Notes: a model not told the origin generated them from the letters alone. A stretch of DNA of 64,000 bases from Deferribacteres bacterium (GCA_023395255.1 JAEWZN010000011.1:124001-188000); one strand, 5' to 3'; shown: positions 9,847 through 18,837, numbered from the stretch's first letter. Numbers and translations are program-made.

Positions 9847-9923
9847 CACCGAATTTCTCTTTCATCCGGACTGTCGGCGGGACATACGGAAAAAAGAGAT
9901 TACAGCATTTGAAGAAAACCGGT

Positions 9924-9958
9924 AATTCAGCCGGAGAAACCTCCGGCTGAATTTTTTT
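9924..9958 (+). terminator. Strong terminator or attenuator between khpA and rimM
   Basis: A 13-bp perfect stem AATTCAGCCGGAG / CTCCGGCTGAATT with an AAAC loop is followed by seven T. It lies between co-directional genes normally cotranscribed, so it either ends the ffh-rpsP-khpA unit or attenuates it. Confidence 0.85.
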
Positions 9959-10020
9959 CCTTAAGTTAAGCGGCTTCCTCTTTTGAGAAACTAAAGTCTT
10001 TTATATTTCCAAGGTTAATA

Positions 10021-10533
10021 ATGAATTTTGTAAGAGTCGGGTTCATAACCGGTTCGCATGGACTGGACGGAACAGTTAAGATAGCACCCAACACAGACAA
10101 CCCGCAGGTTTACGCGGACATGGAATATCTCATAACCGCGAAAAACGGAGCCATAAAAGGCTCATACGAAATAGAATATCTGCAGGAGCACGGCAACGCC
10201 ATACTCGTGCAGCTCAAAAATATCGATACAAAGGAAAAGGCTCATGCTCTCAAAGGGCTGGAGGTCGTAATTCCTGAGGATGTTCTGCCTGAGGAGGACG
10301 AGGGCAACATCTACTGGCATAAAATCGAAAACGCCGAAGTGGTTGACGAGAACGGAAACTACATAGGCAGGCTCACAGATTATCTTGAAACAGGCAGCAA
10401 TGATGTTTTCATTATCACCGAAGGTGAGAAAAGCTGGATGATCTCCAACAACGAACATCACGTGCTTAAGATAGACACGGCAAACAGACGGATCACCGTC
10501 GACAGAGCAGGACTTGTAAGTGAAGAGATATAA
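10021..10533 (+). CDS. rimM: Ribosome maturation factor RimM
   Basis: This 170-residue factor is needed for 30S head maturation around S19. It starts [20 protein letters not shown], matching the G-x-I-x-x-x-H-G-x-x-G signature, and ends with a PRC-barrel domain (about 95-170) containing [20 protein letters not shown]. Its stop overlaps the start of trmD by 14 bases, suggesting translational coupling. Confidence 0.95.
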   Translation: MNFVRVGFITGSHGLDGTVKIAPNTDNPQVYADMEYLITAKNGAIKGSYEIEYLQEHGNAILVQLKNIDTKEKAHALKGLEVVIPEDVLPEEDEGNIYWHKIENAEVVDENGNYIGRLTDYLETGSNDVFIITEGEKSWMISNNEHHVLKIDTANRRITVDRAGLVSEEI

Positions 10534-11824
10534 CATCCTCACAATCTTCCCGAAAATGTTTGAATCCGCCCTCGCTTTCGGAGTTGTCTCCAAGGCGGCA
10601 GACAAAGGGATTCTTGAAATAAACCCCGTTGACATAAGAGAATGCGCATACGATAAGCACCGCTCCACTGACGACTGTCAGTACGGAGGCGGTCACGGCC
10701 TTGTTATGAAGGCTGAGCCTGTTGTGGAGTCTGTCAGGGCGGTTAAGGCGAAAGACCCTTCCACACGGGTTATAATGCTTGATCCAAGAGGCAGAACCTT
10801 CGACCAGAAAGAGGCCGAAAGGCTCCTTGAATATGACAGCCTCACTTTCATCTGCGGCAGGTACGAAGGCGTGGATGAAAGGATATATGATCTCGTTGCG
10901 GATGAATCACTCTCTCTGGGTGACTTCATTCTCACCGGAGGCGAACTTGCCGCCATCACAATAATTGATGCTGTGGCAAGGCTTATCCCCGGTGTGCTTG
11001 GGGATGAGAACTCACCTGTTGAGGACTCCTACTCCACAGGGCTGCTGGAATATCCGCACTATACAAGACCCGCAGAATACGAAGGACTTAGCGTACCGGA
11101 AGTTTTAATGAACGGCAACCACGCTGAGATAGATCGCTGGAGAAGGGAGCAGTCGCTTAAGCTCACCTTTGACAGAAGACCGGAACTTCTGCGAAAAGCC
11201 CCGCTGAATGATCATGACAGAGCATTTTTACGCAAACTAACACTTGACAAAATAAAATCCAGAAGGTTATATGTAGCTCTTCTTCATTATCCGATGAAAG
11301 ATAAGGAGAAGGATGTCGTTGCCACTTCCATAACAAATATGGATCTGCATGACATCTCCAGAAGCTGCACCACCTACGGTGTCAGAAAATACTTTGTAGT
11401 CACCCCCCTCTCAGCCCAGCGTGAAATCGCATCCAGGGTCATAGACCACTGGCTGGAAGGCTACGGCGCGACTTACAACGCAAACCGGAAACAGGCGTTC
11501 ATGGGCACAGCCCTGAAAGAAAGCCTTATGGAAGTTTTCGAAGAAATCGAACGCGCGGAGGGTCAGCGACCCCGCATCGTAGCCACTACCGCGCGCACCG
11601 ATAGAGCCAATATAAGCTATCCGCAGTTGGCGCAAGCCTCCCTTGATGAACCATGCCTTCTCATGTTCGGAACGGGTTGGGGCTTTACGGAAGATGTTTT
11701 TCGTCTCGCTGACAACATCCTCCAGCCGATTGACGGTACAGGTGAGTTTAATCACCTTTCCGTGCGGAGCGCTGTGGCAATTATACTGGACAGATTGAAC
11801 AGGAACTCAGGAGGTCTGTTGTGA
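10520..11824 (+). CDS. trmD: TrmD tRNA (guanine-37-N1)-methyltransferase fused to a second SPOUT-type RNA methyltransferase domain
   Basis: Residues 1-240 are TrmD, which methylates G37 of tRNAs and prevents frameshifting. The knot motifs [13 protein letters not shown] and [12 protein letters not shown] are present. Residues 245-434, from [12 protein letters not shown] to the C-terminus, match the separate family of SAM-dependent SPOUT methyltransferases (Methyltrn_RNA_4) often encoded beside trmD. Motifs there include MFGTGWGF and [20 protein letters not shown]. TrmD alone is about 240 residues, so 434 residues is a true fusion. The start is GTG inside rimM, and the stop overlaps the rplS GTG start by 4 bases. 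Confidence 0.93.
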   Translation: MKRYNILTIFPKMFESALAFGVVSKAADKGILEINPVDIRECAYDKHRSTDDCQYGGGHGLVMKAEPVVESVRAVKAKDPSTRVIMLDPRGRTFDQKEAERLLEYDSLTFICGRYEGVDERIYDLVADESLSLGDFILTGGELAAITIIDAVARLIPGVLGDENSPVEDSYSTGLLEYPHYTRPAEYEGLSVPEVLMNGNHAEIDRWRREQSLKLTFDRRPELLRKAPLNDHDRAFLRKLTLDKIKSRRLYVALLHYPMKDKEKDVVATSITNMDLHDISRSCTTYGVRKYFVVTPLSAQREIASRVIDHWLEGYGATYNANRKQAFMGTALKESLMEVFEEIERAEGQRPRIVATTARTDRANISYPQLAQASLDEPCLLMFGTGWGFTEDVFRLADNILQPIDGTGEFNHLSVRSAVAIILDRLNRNSGGLL

Positions 11825-12177
11825 AGAACAAACTGATCGCGTCAATCGAAGCTGAACAGATTAAAAAGGAACTCCCTTCGTTCCGCCCCGGCGATACTGT
11901 TAAGGTAAACTTCAGAATCGTGGAAGGCAACAAGGAACGTGTTCAGCCTTACGAAGGACTTGTAATAAGAATTCACAGAAACGGCGCTTCATCCACTTTC
12001 ACAGTCAGAAAGATGGTAGGCGACATCGGCGTGGAAAGGATTTTCCCCTTCTACTCACCCAGAATCGAAAGCGTTGAGGTTACCCGCACAGGTAAAGTAA
12101 GACAGGCTCGTCTGTACTACATGAGAAACCTCAAAGGCAAAGCTGCGAGAATCAAAGAACGCAGGAAAGGCTTCTAA
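11821..12177 (+). CDS. rplS: 50S ribosomal protein L19
   Basis: The 118-residue large-subunit protein sits at the 30S-50S interface. The family signature [25 protein letters not shown] runs across the middle. It uses a GTG start overlapping the trmD stop, with CAGGAGGT upstream, in the conserved rimM-trmD-rplS order. Confidence 0.97.
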   Translation: MKNKLIASIEAEQIKKELPSFRPGDTVKVNFRIVEGNKERVQPYEGLVIRIHRNGASSTFTVRKMVGDIGVERIFPFYSPRIESVEVTRTGKVRQARLYYMRNLKGKAARIKERRKGF

Positions 12178-12260
12178 GCTCAGGCTTGGAAAAATTAACG
12201 AATTTCCGCAAATGCCTGTCTTTTTAAAACACAGGCGGCTGTAATAAAGAGGATGTTAAA

Positions 12261-12689
12261 ATGAAGAGCTATTGGGCAAAACCTGATGACCTCGAAAAAA
12301 AATGGTTCCTTGTAAATGCTGACGGACTCGTTCTCGGCAGACTCGCAAGCAATATAGCCATGATCCTTATGGGGAAAAACAAACCCCAGTACACTCCCAC
12401 TATTGACACGGGAGACTTTGTTGTTGTTGTAAACGCCGAAAAATTCGCTGTTACAGGCAACAAAATGGTCGACAAAAAATACTACAGACACTCAGGCTAC
12501 ATCGGCGGTCTTAAAGAAAGAAGACTCGAAGAAATGCTTGATAAAAAACCTGAAGAAGTTATCAGACTTGCCGTTAAACGTATGCTTCCTAAAACAAAAC
12601 TTGGCAGCGCCATGCTTAAGAAGCTTAAAATTTACAGCGGCGAAGCTCACCCCCATGAGGCTCAAACGCCTGAAAAATTAGAGCTTTAG
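12261..12689 (+). CDS. rplM: 50S ribosomal protein L13
   Basis: The 142-residue protein shows the L13 hallmarks [26 protein letters not shown] and the basic segment ending in [13 protein letters not shown] precedes the ATG. It is followed 10 bases later by rpsI, the universal L13-S9 pair. Confidence 0.97.
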   Translation: MKSYWAKPDDLEKKWFLVNADGLVLGRLASNIAMILMGKNKPQYTPTIDTGDFVVVVNAEKFAVTGNKMVDKKYYRHSGYIGGLKERRLEEMLDKKPEEVIRLAVKRMLPKTKLGSAMLKKLKIYSGEAHPHEAQTPEKLEL

Positions 12690-12699
12690 GAGGCAGTTC

Positions 12700-13089
12700 A
12701 TGGCTGGATACAACTACGGAACCGGTAGAAGAAAAACCTCTATTGCAAGAGTTTTCATAAAACCCGGAAATGGCACTGTTACTATCAACGGAAAAGAGCC
12801 TGCGGCTTACTTCCAGAGGGATTCACTGATTCAGATCAGCCTTCAGCCCCTTGCAAAACTTAATGTTGAAAAGAAATTCGACGTACTTGTTACTGTAAAA
12901 GGCGGCGGCAAAGGCGGTCAGGCCGGAGCAATCAGACACGGACTCGCAAGAGCCCTTACTGAGTTCGACGGTGAGTTCAGAGCTCCCCTCAAAAAAGAAG
13001 GCTTCCTCACAAGGGATGCAAGAGCTGTGGAAAGAAAGAAACCCGGCCTTCCCAAAGCAAGGAAAAGCCCTCAGTTCTCCAAACGTTAA
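12700..13089 (+). CDS. rpsI: 30S ribosomal protein S9
   Basis: The 129-residue protein has the N-terminal [18 protein letters not shown] and the C-terminal [21 protein letters not shown] leading to a basic tail ending in SKR, which reaches the P-site tRNA. AGGAGG precedes the ATG. A terminator lies 21 bases after the stop. Confidence 0.97.
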   Translation: MAGYNYGTGRRKTSIARVFIKPGNGTVTINGKEPAAYFQRDSLIQISLQPLAKLNVEKKFDVLVTVKGGGKGGQAGAIRHGLARALTEFDGEFRAPLKKEGFLTRDARAVERKKPGLPKARKSPQFSKR

Positions 13090-13110
13090 TCAATTATCGC
13101 AAGATACTCA

Positions 13111-13137
13111 AGGAGCCGGAAACGGCTCCTTTTTTTT
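13111..13137 (+). terminator. Terminator of the rplM-rpsI operon
   Basis: AGGAGCCG / CGGCTCCT forms an 8-bp stem with a GAAA loop, followed by seven T. Confidence 0.9.
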
Positions 13138-13654
13138 GCTAACGCAGAGAAAACATCAGATGTACATAACAAGCTTCCCGTTGACGCAGCTTCCTGTAAA
13201 CTTCTTAATCCATGCCGGCCGCGCCATCACTCTATAAACATTTTTCCGTTTACTTTCATGCAGTTCTTCCCGCAGCTCTCTCAGCATAATTTCCAAGAAA
13301 CACTACATTCTATGTAACAAGCCCGGTGTAATGGTCTTAAGTTGAGGTAAGCGTTCCGTTATTTATTCACCAGTTTTCAACAGACAAAAATGCTCGGTTT
13401 TATGATTACGTTTATCAATAGATAAAGAAAAGGCTCTCCGGACAGTTCTATAAAAAATGTGACTTTTACCGCATTTTAAAGGCAAAAAATACGCAACAAA
13501 TTTTGTCGAGTTTTCAACAATCAGGATGTGGAAAGAGTGTGGATAAAAAAATCTCAAATCAACAATGAGTTCTGCTTAACATAACTTAACACGGGATTTT
13601 TCCACATGTTATCCGTAACTTATAACATTTTCAATATTGACTTGGGTTTTCCGC

Positions 13655-13689
13655 TGTCAAGCATTTTTTTCTCCACAGATTTGTGGAAT
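13655..13689 (+). repeat. 35-bp direct repeat, copy 1
   Basis: This is identical to 14033-14067. It starts TGTCAAGCATTTTTTT and includes the inverted pair TCCACA / TGTGGA around GATT. The first arm is the end of a DnaA-like box. Confidence 0.9.
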
Positions 13690-14032
13690 CTGTATTGAAA
13701 TTTATGTCAGACCTATGTGAAAACCCTTTTTAATATGGGTTTGAGCTAAAGTGTTTAATTTTTAGACATCATAGAACCGGCAAAAAAATAATTTCTGCCT
13801 CACCTTAATAATAAACATATTCGGATTATCGAATATTATTGCTTTTTCTAATGATAGATTTTTTCATTAGATCGCATTTTTTTAATACGAAATTTACAGG
13901 TTAATGATGTTGAAAGTATGTGGAAAAATTTCTGTCTCTGATGCCCTGTATACAGTAATTACAGAATATAACATAATATATCCTTTTATATCAAAGGCAT
14001 AGCGGAAGACCTGATTCTGAGAGGGTTTAGTG

Positions 14033-14067
14033 TGTCAAGCATTTTTTTCTCCACAGATTTGTGGAAT
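14033..14067 (+). repeat. 35-bp direct repeat, copy 2
   Basis: This is an exact copy of 13655-13689, 378 bp downstream, in the same orientation. The sequences on both sides differ, so the conserved unit is sharply bounded. Confidence 0.9.
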
Positions 14068-14307
14068 AGTTGTGTAGATCACTCTCATTCGTTTTGCGGA
14101 TTTGCTCAGGAAAAGGCTTCCCGCTGATCGGTTATTTTTTAGACACCTGAACCCTTATTAAAAAAAATTTAAGCTTAAAACATCTTAACCACAAACAAAC
14201 AAATGTAAGTGATCTTGTCCGCTTAAAGTGCCTGTCTGCAATCCTCTGCGGCAATACAATACGCGTACCAGTCAGTCGCCGGGACATGCCTCTTAGTCTC
14301 CGGGCAT

Positions 14308-14339
14308 AAAAAAAGCCGCGGAACAGTCTCCCGCGGCTT
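14308..14339 (-). terminator. Terminator of the CheW-CheZ fusion gene
   Basis: On the minus strand AAGCCGCGG / CCGCGGCTT forms a 9-bp stem followed by a run of T, 27 bases after the stop codon. Confidence 0.88.
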
Positions 14340-14365
14340 CGTATTCTCTTTTCTTATGTTATCTG

Positions 14366-16252
14366 TCAGCTGAGTCCGAACTCAGCCAGCAGCATGTCTA
14401 TATCGTCCTGTGAGGCTCCGCTTATGCTTTCCCCTGTTTCATCTTTTTTGGCTTTGATAATGCCCAGTATGGCGCCGATGCGCGCTCCGACTTCTTCCAC
14501 AGACTTTATGACCTTTCTTAATTTCTGCTCAGTTATATCCTGAAATTCAAGGGCGTGGAGTATTCCGAAGCCAAGGCTTTCAGCCAGTTCTATATCGGAC
14601 TCAATTCTGTCTATCTTTTTAAGCAGGCTTTTCGCATCCTTTTTATAAACAAGATCTTCATAATCTTCTATGTCACTGAGGAACTGAGAGTAGAAAGCGG
14701 TCATTTTATCGGCAGCTTCCATAAGGTTCATGGTAGCTTCCTCTGTTTTCTCATTAACCTGCTCAAGGGACTGCACAACAACGGGCATGCTGTCTTTGGA
14801 CATTAAGATTGTCGGGTCGACTTCATCCACTTTTGTTTTGGTATCAAGAATTAATCTGAGAAGTTCGCCGATCTCGCCTTTAATGTCAATACCGAGATCA
14901 ATTGCGTCCCCATTGATTATTTTGCGGGAGAGATCTTTCAGTTCTTCAAGGGAATCAGCCTCAATGAACAGCCCCTTCCCCCTGGAAGGAGTCTGCGCAG
15001 GTTCAGGTTCCGCTTTGAGAGTGACTGTTGCAGGTTCAAATGATGCCTCAGGCTCAGGTTCTGCCTGCACATCGAAGGATTCCGCCTCGCGGAGAATATC
15101 GTCTATATCTTCTGTCAGGATGGCTTCGGGATCATCAAGAGCAACTGTGGTGCTCTGAGCGGTGAGGAGCTCCTCCATTGAGGGGCCATAAAGTTCATCT
15201 TCAACAGGCTCATCTGCGGCTTCAAACTCCGTATCTACGGTTTCAGCAGCCTGATCAGCGAAGAATGAGGAGACATTGAACTCCTCATCCTCTAATTTTT
15301 CATTTTTTTTTTCCTGCTCTTTCTTCTGTCTGTTGAGTTCTTCTGTTTCTTTTTCTCTCTTAGCGAGTTCCATTGCTATGAGAGCATCAAGCTCGTCCTG
15401 CACCACATGACCTTCGTCACCGTTGATCACGTGGTCGCTCTGGCTGAGTGCATCTTTAAGTATATCTTCTACGTCCGCATCCCCCTCAGCTTCATGGAAT
15501 TCGGGCGTCACCTTTTTTTTGTTGAGTTCATCCGTTTCCTGTTCTCTTTTAGCAAGTTCCCTCGCGATGAGCTCGTCGATATTGTCAAGATCATCACCGG
15601 CAGAGGATTCATCGGAGGCTGAAATATCCTCTGATTCAGAGTCTTCATCATCTTCTGTCTCGTTCTCAACCGTTTCGGCCACATCGTCATAGTTTATCAT
15701 GGGCTTAGCCTCAATAGCAGCCTGACCCATGAAGCGTCTTCTCAGGTCACTCTCAACTGCGGCTTTGCCCTCAACTATAACTGTGTCTATATCAAGGAGG
15801 ATTATCAGTCTGTCATCGTACTTGCAGATTCCCAGGATGTACTCCTGGCCTATGGAACCGACAAGCGGGGGTGTGGGATCTACCATGTTTTTGCTGATGC
15901 GGATAACTTCCGTAACCTCATCCACAACGAAGCCTATGTGCTCGCTCTCAAAACGGACAACGATAATTCTCGTTTCCTTGTCAAAATCCATTTTGTCGAG
16001 ATTGAATCTCACCCTGAGATCCACAACGGGAATAACCTTGCCCCTGAGATTCATAACTCCGAGTACAAAGGAATCCGTCCGAGGAACGGATGTGATCTCA
16101 ACAGTGCGGATGATCTCCTGAATTTTGAGAACATCTATGGCATATTCTTCGTCTCCGAGTTTGAGCCCGACAAGCTGGACTATTTCTCCTTCTTCAAGTG
16201 AATCAAACTCTTCATCCAATCCCGCTGGATTTACCGGCTTAAGATTGCTCAT
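14366..16252 (-). CDS. CheW-CheZ fusion: chemotaxis scaffold with a C-terminal CheZ-like CheY-P phosphatase module
   Basis: This is a 628-residue cytoplasmic protein. Residues 20-175 are a CheW domain (EYAIDVLKIQEIIRTVEITSVPR, then MNLRGKVIPVVDLR), which docks to receptors and CheA. Residues 176-470 are an acidic, probably disordered linker with a repeated A-x-E-L-A-K-R-E-x-E-T-x-E-L-N unit. Residues 475-628 are helical. They carry FQDITEQ (570-576), matching the catalytic FQDLTGQ of CheZ, and end in DDIDMLLAEFGLS, closely matching the C-terminal CheY-binding peptide of CheZ (DDLLDSLGF). I infer CheY-P dephosphorylation at the receptor array. The next genes upstream encode an FlhG-like ATPase and a DUF2062 protein. 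Confidence 0.85.
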   Translation of the reverse strand: MSNLKPVNPAGLDEEFDSLEEGEIVQLVGLKLGDEEYAIDVLKIQEIIRTVEITSVPRTDSFVLGVMNLRGKVIPVVDLRVRFNLDKMDFDKETRIIVVRFESEHIGFVVDEVTEVIRISKNMVDPTPPLVGSIGQEYILGICKYDDRLIILLDIDTVIVEGKAAVESDLRRRFMGQAAIEAKPMINYDDVAETVENETEDDEDSESEDISASDESSAGDDLDNIDELIARELAKREQETDELNKKKVTPEFHEAEGDADVEDILKDALSQSDHVINGDEGHVVQDELDALIAMELAKREKETEELNRQKKEQEKKNEKLEDEEFNVSSFFADQAAETVDTEFEAADEPVEDELYGPSMEELLTAQSTTVALDDPEAILTEDIDDILREAESFDVQAEPEPEASFEPATVTLKAEPEPAQTPSRGKGLFIEADSLEELKDLSRKIINGDAIDLGIDIKGEIGELLRLILDTKTKVDEVDPTILMSKDSMPVVVQSLEQVNEKTEEATMNLMEAADKMTAFYSQFLSDIEDYEDLVYKKDAKSLLKKIDRIESDIELAESLGFGILHALEFQDITEQKLRKVIKSVEEVGARIGAILGIIKAKKDETGESISGASQDDIDMLLAEFGLS

Positions 16253-16263
16253 TGAACACCCCT

Positions 16264-17148
16264 TTACAGCTTTGAAACGAGCTGCTGTCTTACGTCATCA
16301 ATGCAGGAATTAAGTTCCCTGCTGACGAGGCTTGTGTAGAAAGGTTTTAAGAGCTTAATGCTCTCGCTTACTTTAACATCATAAGGTATGAACCCTATTT
16401 TTTCAATATCTATGCTGAGGTATTTTTTCGCAACTGTTTCAAAACCATAAAAAACGTTAAGCTCTTTTTTGGTTTTCAGCATATTCAGAATGATGCCGAC
16501 CCTGTATGAGGAGGCCACTTCTTCTGTTTTTGCAACATATGCAGGGTCAATCTCCCTTACTGCTTCCCTTATGGATGCGAGGCTGGGGAAGTTCATACTC
16601 TTGCTTCGTATTTTTTTGCATATATCGGCGAATCGGTAATCTTTTCTCAAAAGCTGCTCAACCTTTCTGTACAGAGCTATCTTAAGAAAGCCGTACGAGT
16701 TTTCCAGAGAGGTGGGCTCGCTGTTCATTATCATGACTTTTTTATCGGCAGAGTTGAAAAAATCTATCATGTTATAGCTTGTTCCTGCGCCAAGATCCAT
16801 AACAACATATTCGTAATCAAGGGTTTTGAGCCTGTTGAGTATTTTCAGCTTCTCATAGTTGGTTATATGAGCCATACCGAGCACATCGCCCGTACCGCCG
16901 ATAAAATCAACTCCGGCAGGGCTCTTCTGTATTATGTCCCCTATGCGGAAGCTTTCCTTGAGAAAGTTGTACAGCCCTGTGCCCGGAAGCTTAAGCCCTA
17001 CAAAATCATGAAGATTTGCACCGCCTAAATCCGCATCAACAAGAAGAACCTTTTTCCCCGCAGCAGTGAGCGACATAGCCACATTCGCGGAAAAAAAACT
17101 CTTACCTACCCCGCCTTTACCGCTGGCAACGGAAATTATTTCAGCCAT
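16264..17148 (-). CDS. MinD/ParA-family ATPase, FlhG-like
   Basis: This 294-residue P-loop ATPase has the deviant Walker A GKGGVGKS (residues 10-17), VLLVDADLGGANLHDFVGL and VVMDLGAG. FlhG-type ATPases set flagellar number and position, and related ones position chemoreceptor arrays. I start it at MAEIISV because GGGGAG precedes that ATG, five codons after an upstream ATG. No C-terminal MinD amphipathic helix is obvious. It lies 12 bases before the CheW-CheZ gene, so a role in placing flagella or chemotaxis arrays is plausible but inferred. Confidence 0.85.
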   Translation of the reverse strand: MAEIISVASGKGGVGKSFFSANVAMSLTAAGKKVLLVDADLGGANLHDFVGLKLPGTGLYNFLKESFRIGDIIQKSPAGVDFIGGTGDVLGMAHITNYEKLKILNRLKTLDYEYVVMDLGAGTSYNMIDFFNSADKKVMIMNSEPTSLENSYGFLKIALYRKVEQLLRKDYRFADICKKIRSKSMNFPSLASIREAVREIDPAYVAKTEEVASSYRVGIILNMLKTKKELNVFYGFETVAKKYLSIDIEKIGFIPYDVKVSESIKLLKPFYTSLVSRELNSCIDDVRQQLVSKL

Positions 17149-17170
17149 AACTCCCCGCAACAAATGTATT

Positions 17171-17611
17171 TCAGGTGTTTTGTCTGTATTTCACAGCAAT
17201 GTAATATATCACAAAATATGTTATAACAGCAAATATTAATCCTATCAGATGAGTGCCCACGAAAAAAGGGAGAAGTACTGACCTTGCCGCTTCAATAATT
17301 TCTGTAAGCGAAATGTTTGCCCAGTCAATGTCTATGGGGGTATGGTCGTGCAGAACCCATTTGCCGAACCTGTAACAGAGCGCGTATATGAAAACAATGG
17401 TCAGAGGGTTGGTTATGTAAGCTCCCAGAAGCAACGGGTACATCGGCAGGCTGAATATAAAGGATATGCCTATGGCCAGCGCGGTGTGAAACCCCACATA
17501 CGGGGAAAAACCTATGAAAACCCCCACTGCTGATGAAATGGCAAGAACCTGAGGGGAACAGTCAAGCTGAAACAGCTTCCTGAGCTTCTTGCGAATCATA
17601 TTGAACGCCAT
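17171..17611 (-). CDS. DUF2062 membrane protein
   Basis: This 146-residue protein has about three hydrophobic segments. The DUF2062 pattern SPQVLAISSAVGVFIGFSPY followed by GFHTALAIGISFIF is clear. The family is common and its biochemical role is not established. It precedes the FlhG-like gene by 22 bases and may share its transcript. AGAATCATATTGAACGCCAT marks its start on the plus strand; I see no strong ribosome-binding site. Confidence 0.8.
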   Translation of the reverse strand: MAFNMIRKKLRKLFQLDCSPQVLAISSAVGVFIGFSPYVGFHTALAIGISFIFSLPMYPLLLGAYITNPLTIVFIYALCYRFGKWVLHDHTPIDIDWANISLTEIIEAARSVLLPFFVGTHLIGLIFAVITYFVIYYIAVKYRQNT

Positions 17612-17698
17612 ATAATTTAACCGCCGCTGTTACCTATAAGAAAACTGCGCCCAGACGCAGTTCTTGAAGATTATAGATGAGCGAAGCAGATTTTAAAA

Positions 17699-18298
17699 CT
17701 ATATTTTCTGTGGCAGCAATGACTTTTTGCTGAATACCTCAGTAACTGTACCCACGTGCTTTATATCCGGCGTATTTATACTGATCGTCTCATAGGCATT
17801 ATTTTCAGGAACAAGAAGGCCTTCGCCGTTTTTCTCCGTGTATTTGCGGATAAACGGCCGCCCTTCTGTACCTATAAGAAGAACATAGCTCCCGTTTCTG
17901 AGCTTTCCGCCGTCTTTGATCCATAAAGCTATATCCCCTTCCGATATAATAGGGTGCATGGCATCGCAGACCACTATGTGGGCATATCTGTCCGGATTGT
18001 TCAGAGTAAACGGAGTTTTAATGATTTCCGCTGCGGGAAGGAAAATGTCATACTCAGATTTCTGAAAGAGAGGCTGAAACATTTCGCCCGTACCGTGATA
18101 AATCCAGTCCGCAGATACACCGTACTCATCCATAAGAAGCCGCAGATTGCTCTCGCTTATAAACCTGTCGCCGGATTCCCAGTTCTGGACGGATCTGTAA
18201 GATGAGTAAATCCTCTCTGCAAATTCCCTCTGGGTAAGCCCCAGAAAAGTCCTTAGCTGCTTAATTCTTTTTCCGATTTCCTTGTTTTTTCGACACAT
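17699..18298 (-). CDS. XRE-type repressor with S24/LexA-like C-terminal domain, catalytic residues replaced
   Basis: The 199-residue protein has a helix-turn-helix at 10-65 (LGLTQREFAERIYSSYRSVQNWE) and an S24/LexA-like fold at about 85-195. Where active LexA/CI proteins have G-D-S-M this one has CDAMHPIISEGDIALW, so the nucleophilic Ser is Ala. The expected Lys position reads FIRKY. It therefore probably cannot cleave itself and would act as a non-inducible or ligand-controlled repressor. Inverted repeats at 18318-18349, just upstream, are likely its own operator. It is transcribed away from the tRNA-Pro gene. Confidence 0.8.
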   Translation of the reverse strand: MCRKNKEIGKRIKQLRTFLGLTQREFAERIYSSYRSVQNWESGDRFISESNLRLLMDEYGVSADWIYHGTGEMFQPLFQKSEYDIFLPAAEIIKTPFTLNNPDRYAHIVVCDAMHPIISEGDIALWIKDGGKLRNGSYVLLIGTEGRPFIRKYTEKNGEGLLVPENNAYETISINTPDIKHVGTVTEVFSKKSLLPQKI

Positions 18299-18317
18299 TT
18301 ATTCGTTTTATTCCTTG

Positions 18318-18349
18318 ACACCCTACACTCATGGGTGTACCTTATACAC
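18318..18349. promoter_or_regulatory. Operator-like inverted repeats upstream of the XRE-S24 repressor gene
   Basis: Two overlapping inverted repeats are present: ACACCC-N9-GGGTGT (18318-18338) and GTGTA-N5-TACAC (18335-18349). They lie 20-50 bases before the repressor start, as expected for autoregulation. Confidence 0.5.
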
Positions 18350-18533
18350 ATTAACACCATAGCAAAAATATATATTATTGCAAAATGAAAACTTTTACAA
18401 GAGAATAGCTTGCGGTATGAGAAAAGGCAATAGTCTGTTCACATTTCAGGAATCGTAAGGCAGAAAAAACCGGAAAACGGTTGTGTTAATTTTTGAGACG
18501 GTAAGTTTTTCAGCAGCAGCAAAATTGGATAAA

Positions 18534-18607
18534 TCGGGATGGGGGGATTTGAACCCCCGACCCCTGGTTCCCGAAACCAGTACGCTACCAAGCTGCGCTA
18601 CATCCCG
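18534..18607 (-). tRNA. tRNA-Pro (anticodon CGG)
   Basis: On the minus strand the acceptor arms CGGGATG / CATCCCG pair over 7 bp. The D-arm is GCGC...GCGT, the anticodon stem CTGGT/ACCAG encloses TTCGGGA (anticodon CGG), and the T-arm is GGGGG-TTCAAAT-CCCCC. CCA is not encoded. It sits between two repressor genes, so it is a possible integration site for the phage-like genes nearby. Confidence 0.95.
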
Positions 18608-18837
18608 TGTGAGTGATAACTTAGCACATTTTCTCTTTCTTTTGCAAGAATATATACGAAGAAAAGACCATGTGTAAATATATATTTGATGTCGGCAGTA
18701 CAAACAGAAAACTTTTTTTGTTTATCTGATGTCTTCATCCCGGTTCCTATTGCGTGATTTACACTATGTGGATGCAATTGGCTGCCCATAACAACTAGTA
18801 TATTTACACAAAAAATATTATAAGGTAATGTTAGGCT
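18608..18837. other. Intergenic region before the second XRE gene
   Basis: This is AT-rich sequence with no credible gene. It should contain promoters for the tRNA (minus strand) and for the XRE gene at 18838 (plus strand). I cannot assign boxes with confidence. Confidence 0.4.

Larger units (their letters stand above)
13138..14307. other. Gene-free AT-rich region with DnaA-box-like sites
   Basis: About 1.2 kb has no credible gene. It holds an exact DnaA box on the minus strand (TTATCCACA, 13538-13546). One-mismatch boxes are TTTTCCACA (13598-13606; minus strand at 13919-13927) and TTCTCCACA (13669-13677 and 14047-14055). The palindrome TCCACA-GATT-TGTGGA occurs twice inside a 35-bp direct repeat. 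Long A/T runs could unwind. These are features of a replication origin or a DnaA-binding locus. Neither dnaA nor dnaN is here, and ribosomal genes point towards the region, which argues against oriC. Confidence 0.5.

Noticed and set aside
9856..9899. FMN riboswitch on the minus strand
   Set aside because: Only the 3' end resembles the element; the conserved multi-stem core is missing and no flavin gene follows on that strand. Kept only as a low-interest note.
12971..13237. 88-codon frame across the end of rpsI and its terminator
   Set aside because: It is out of frame with rpsI, crosses a strong terminator and has no motif.
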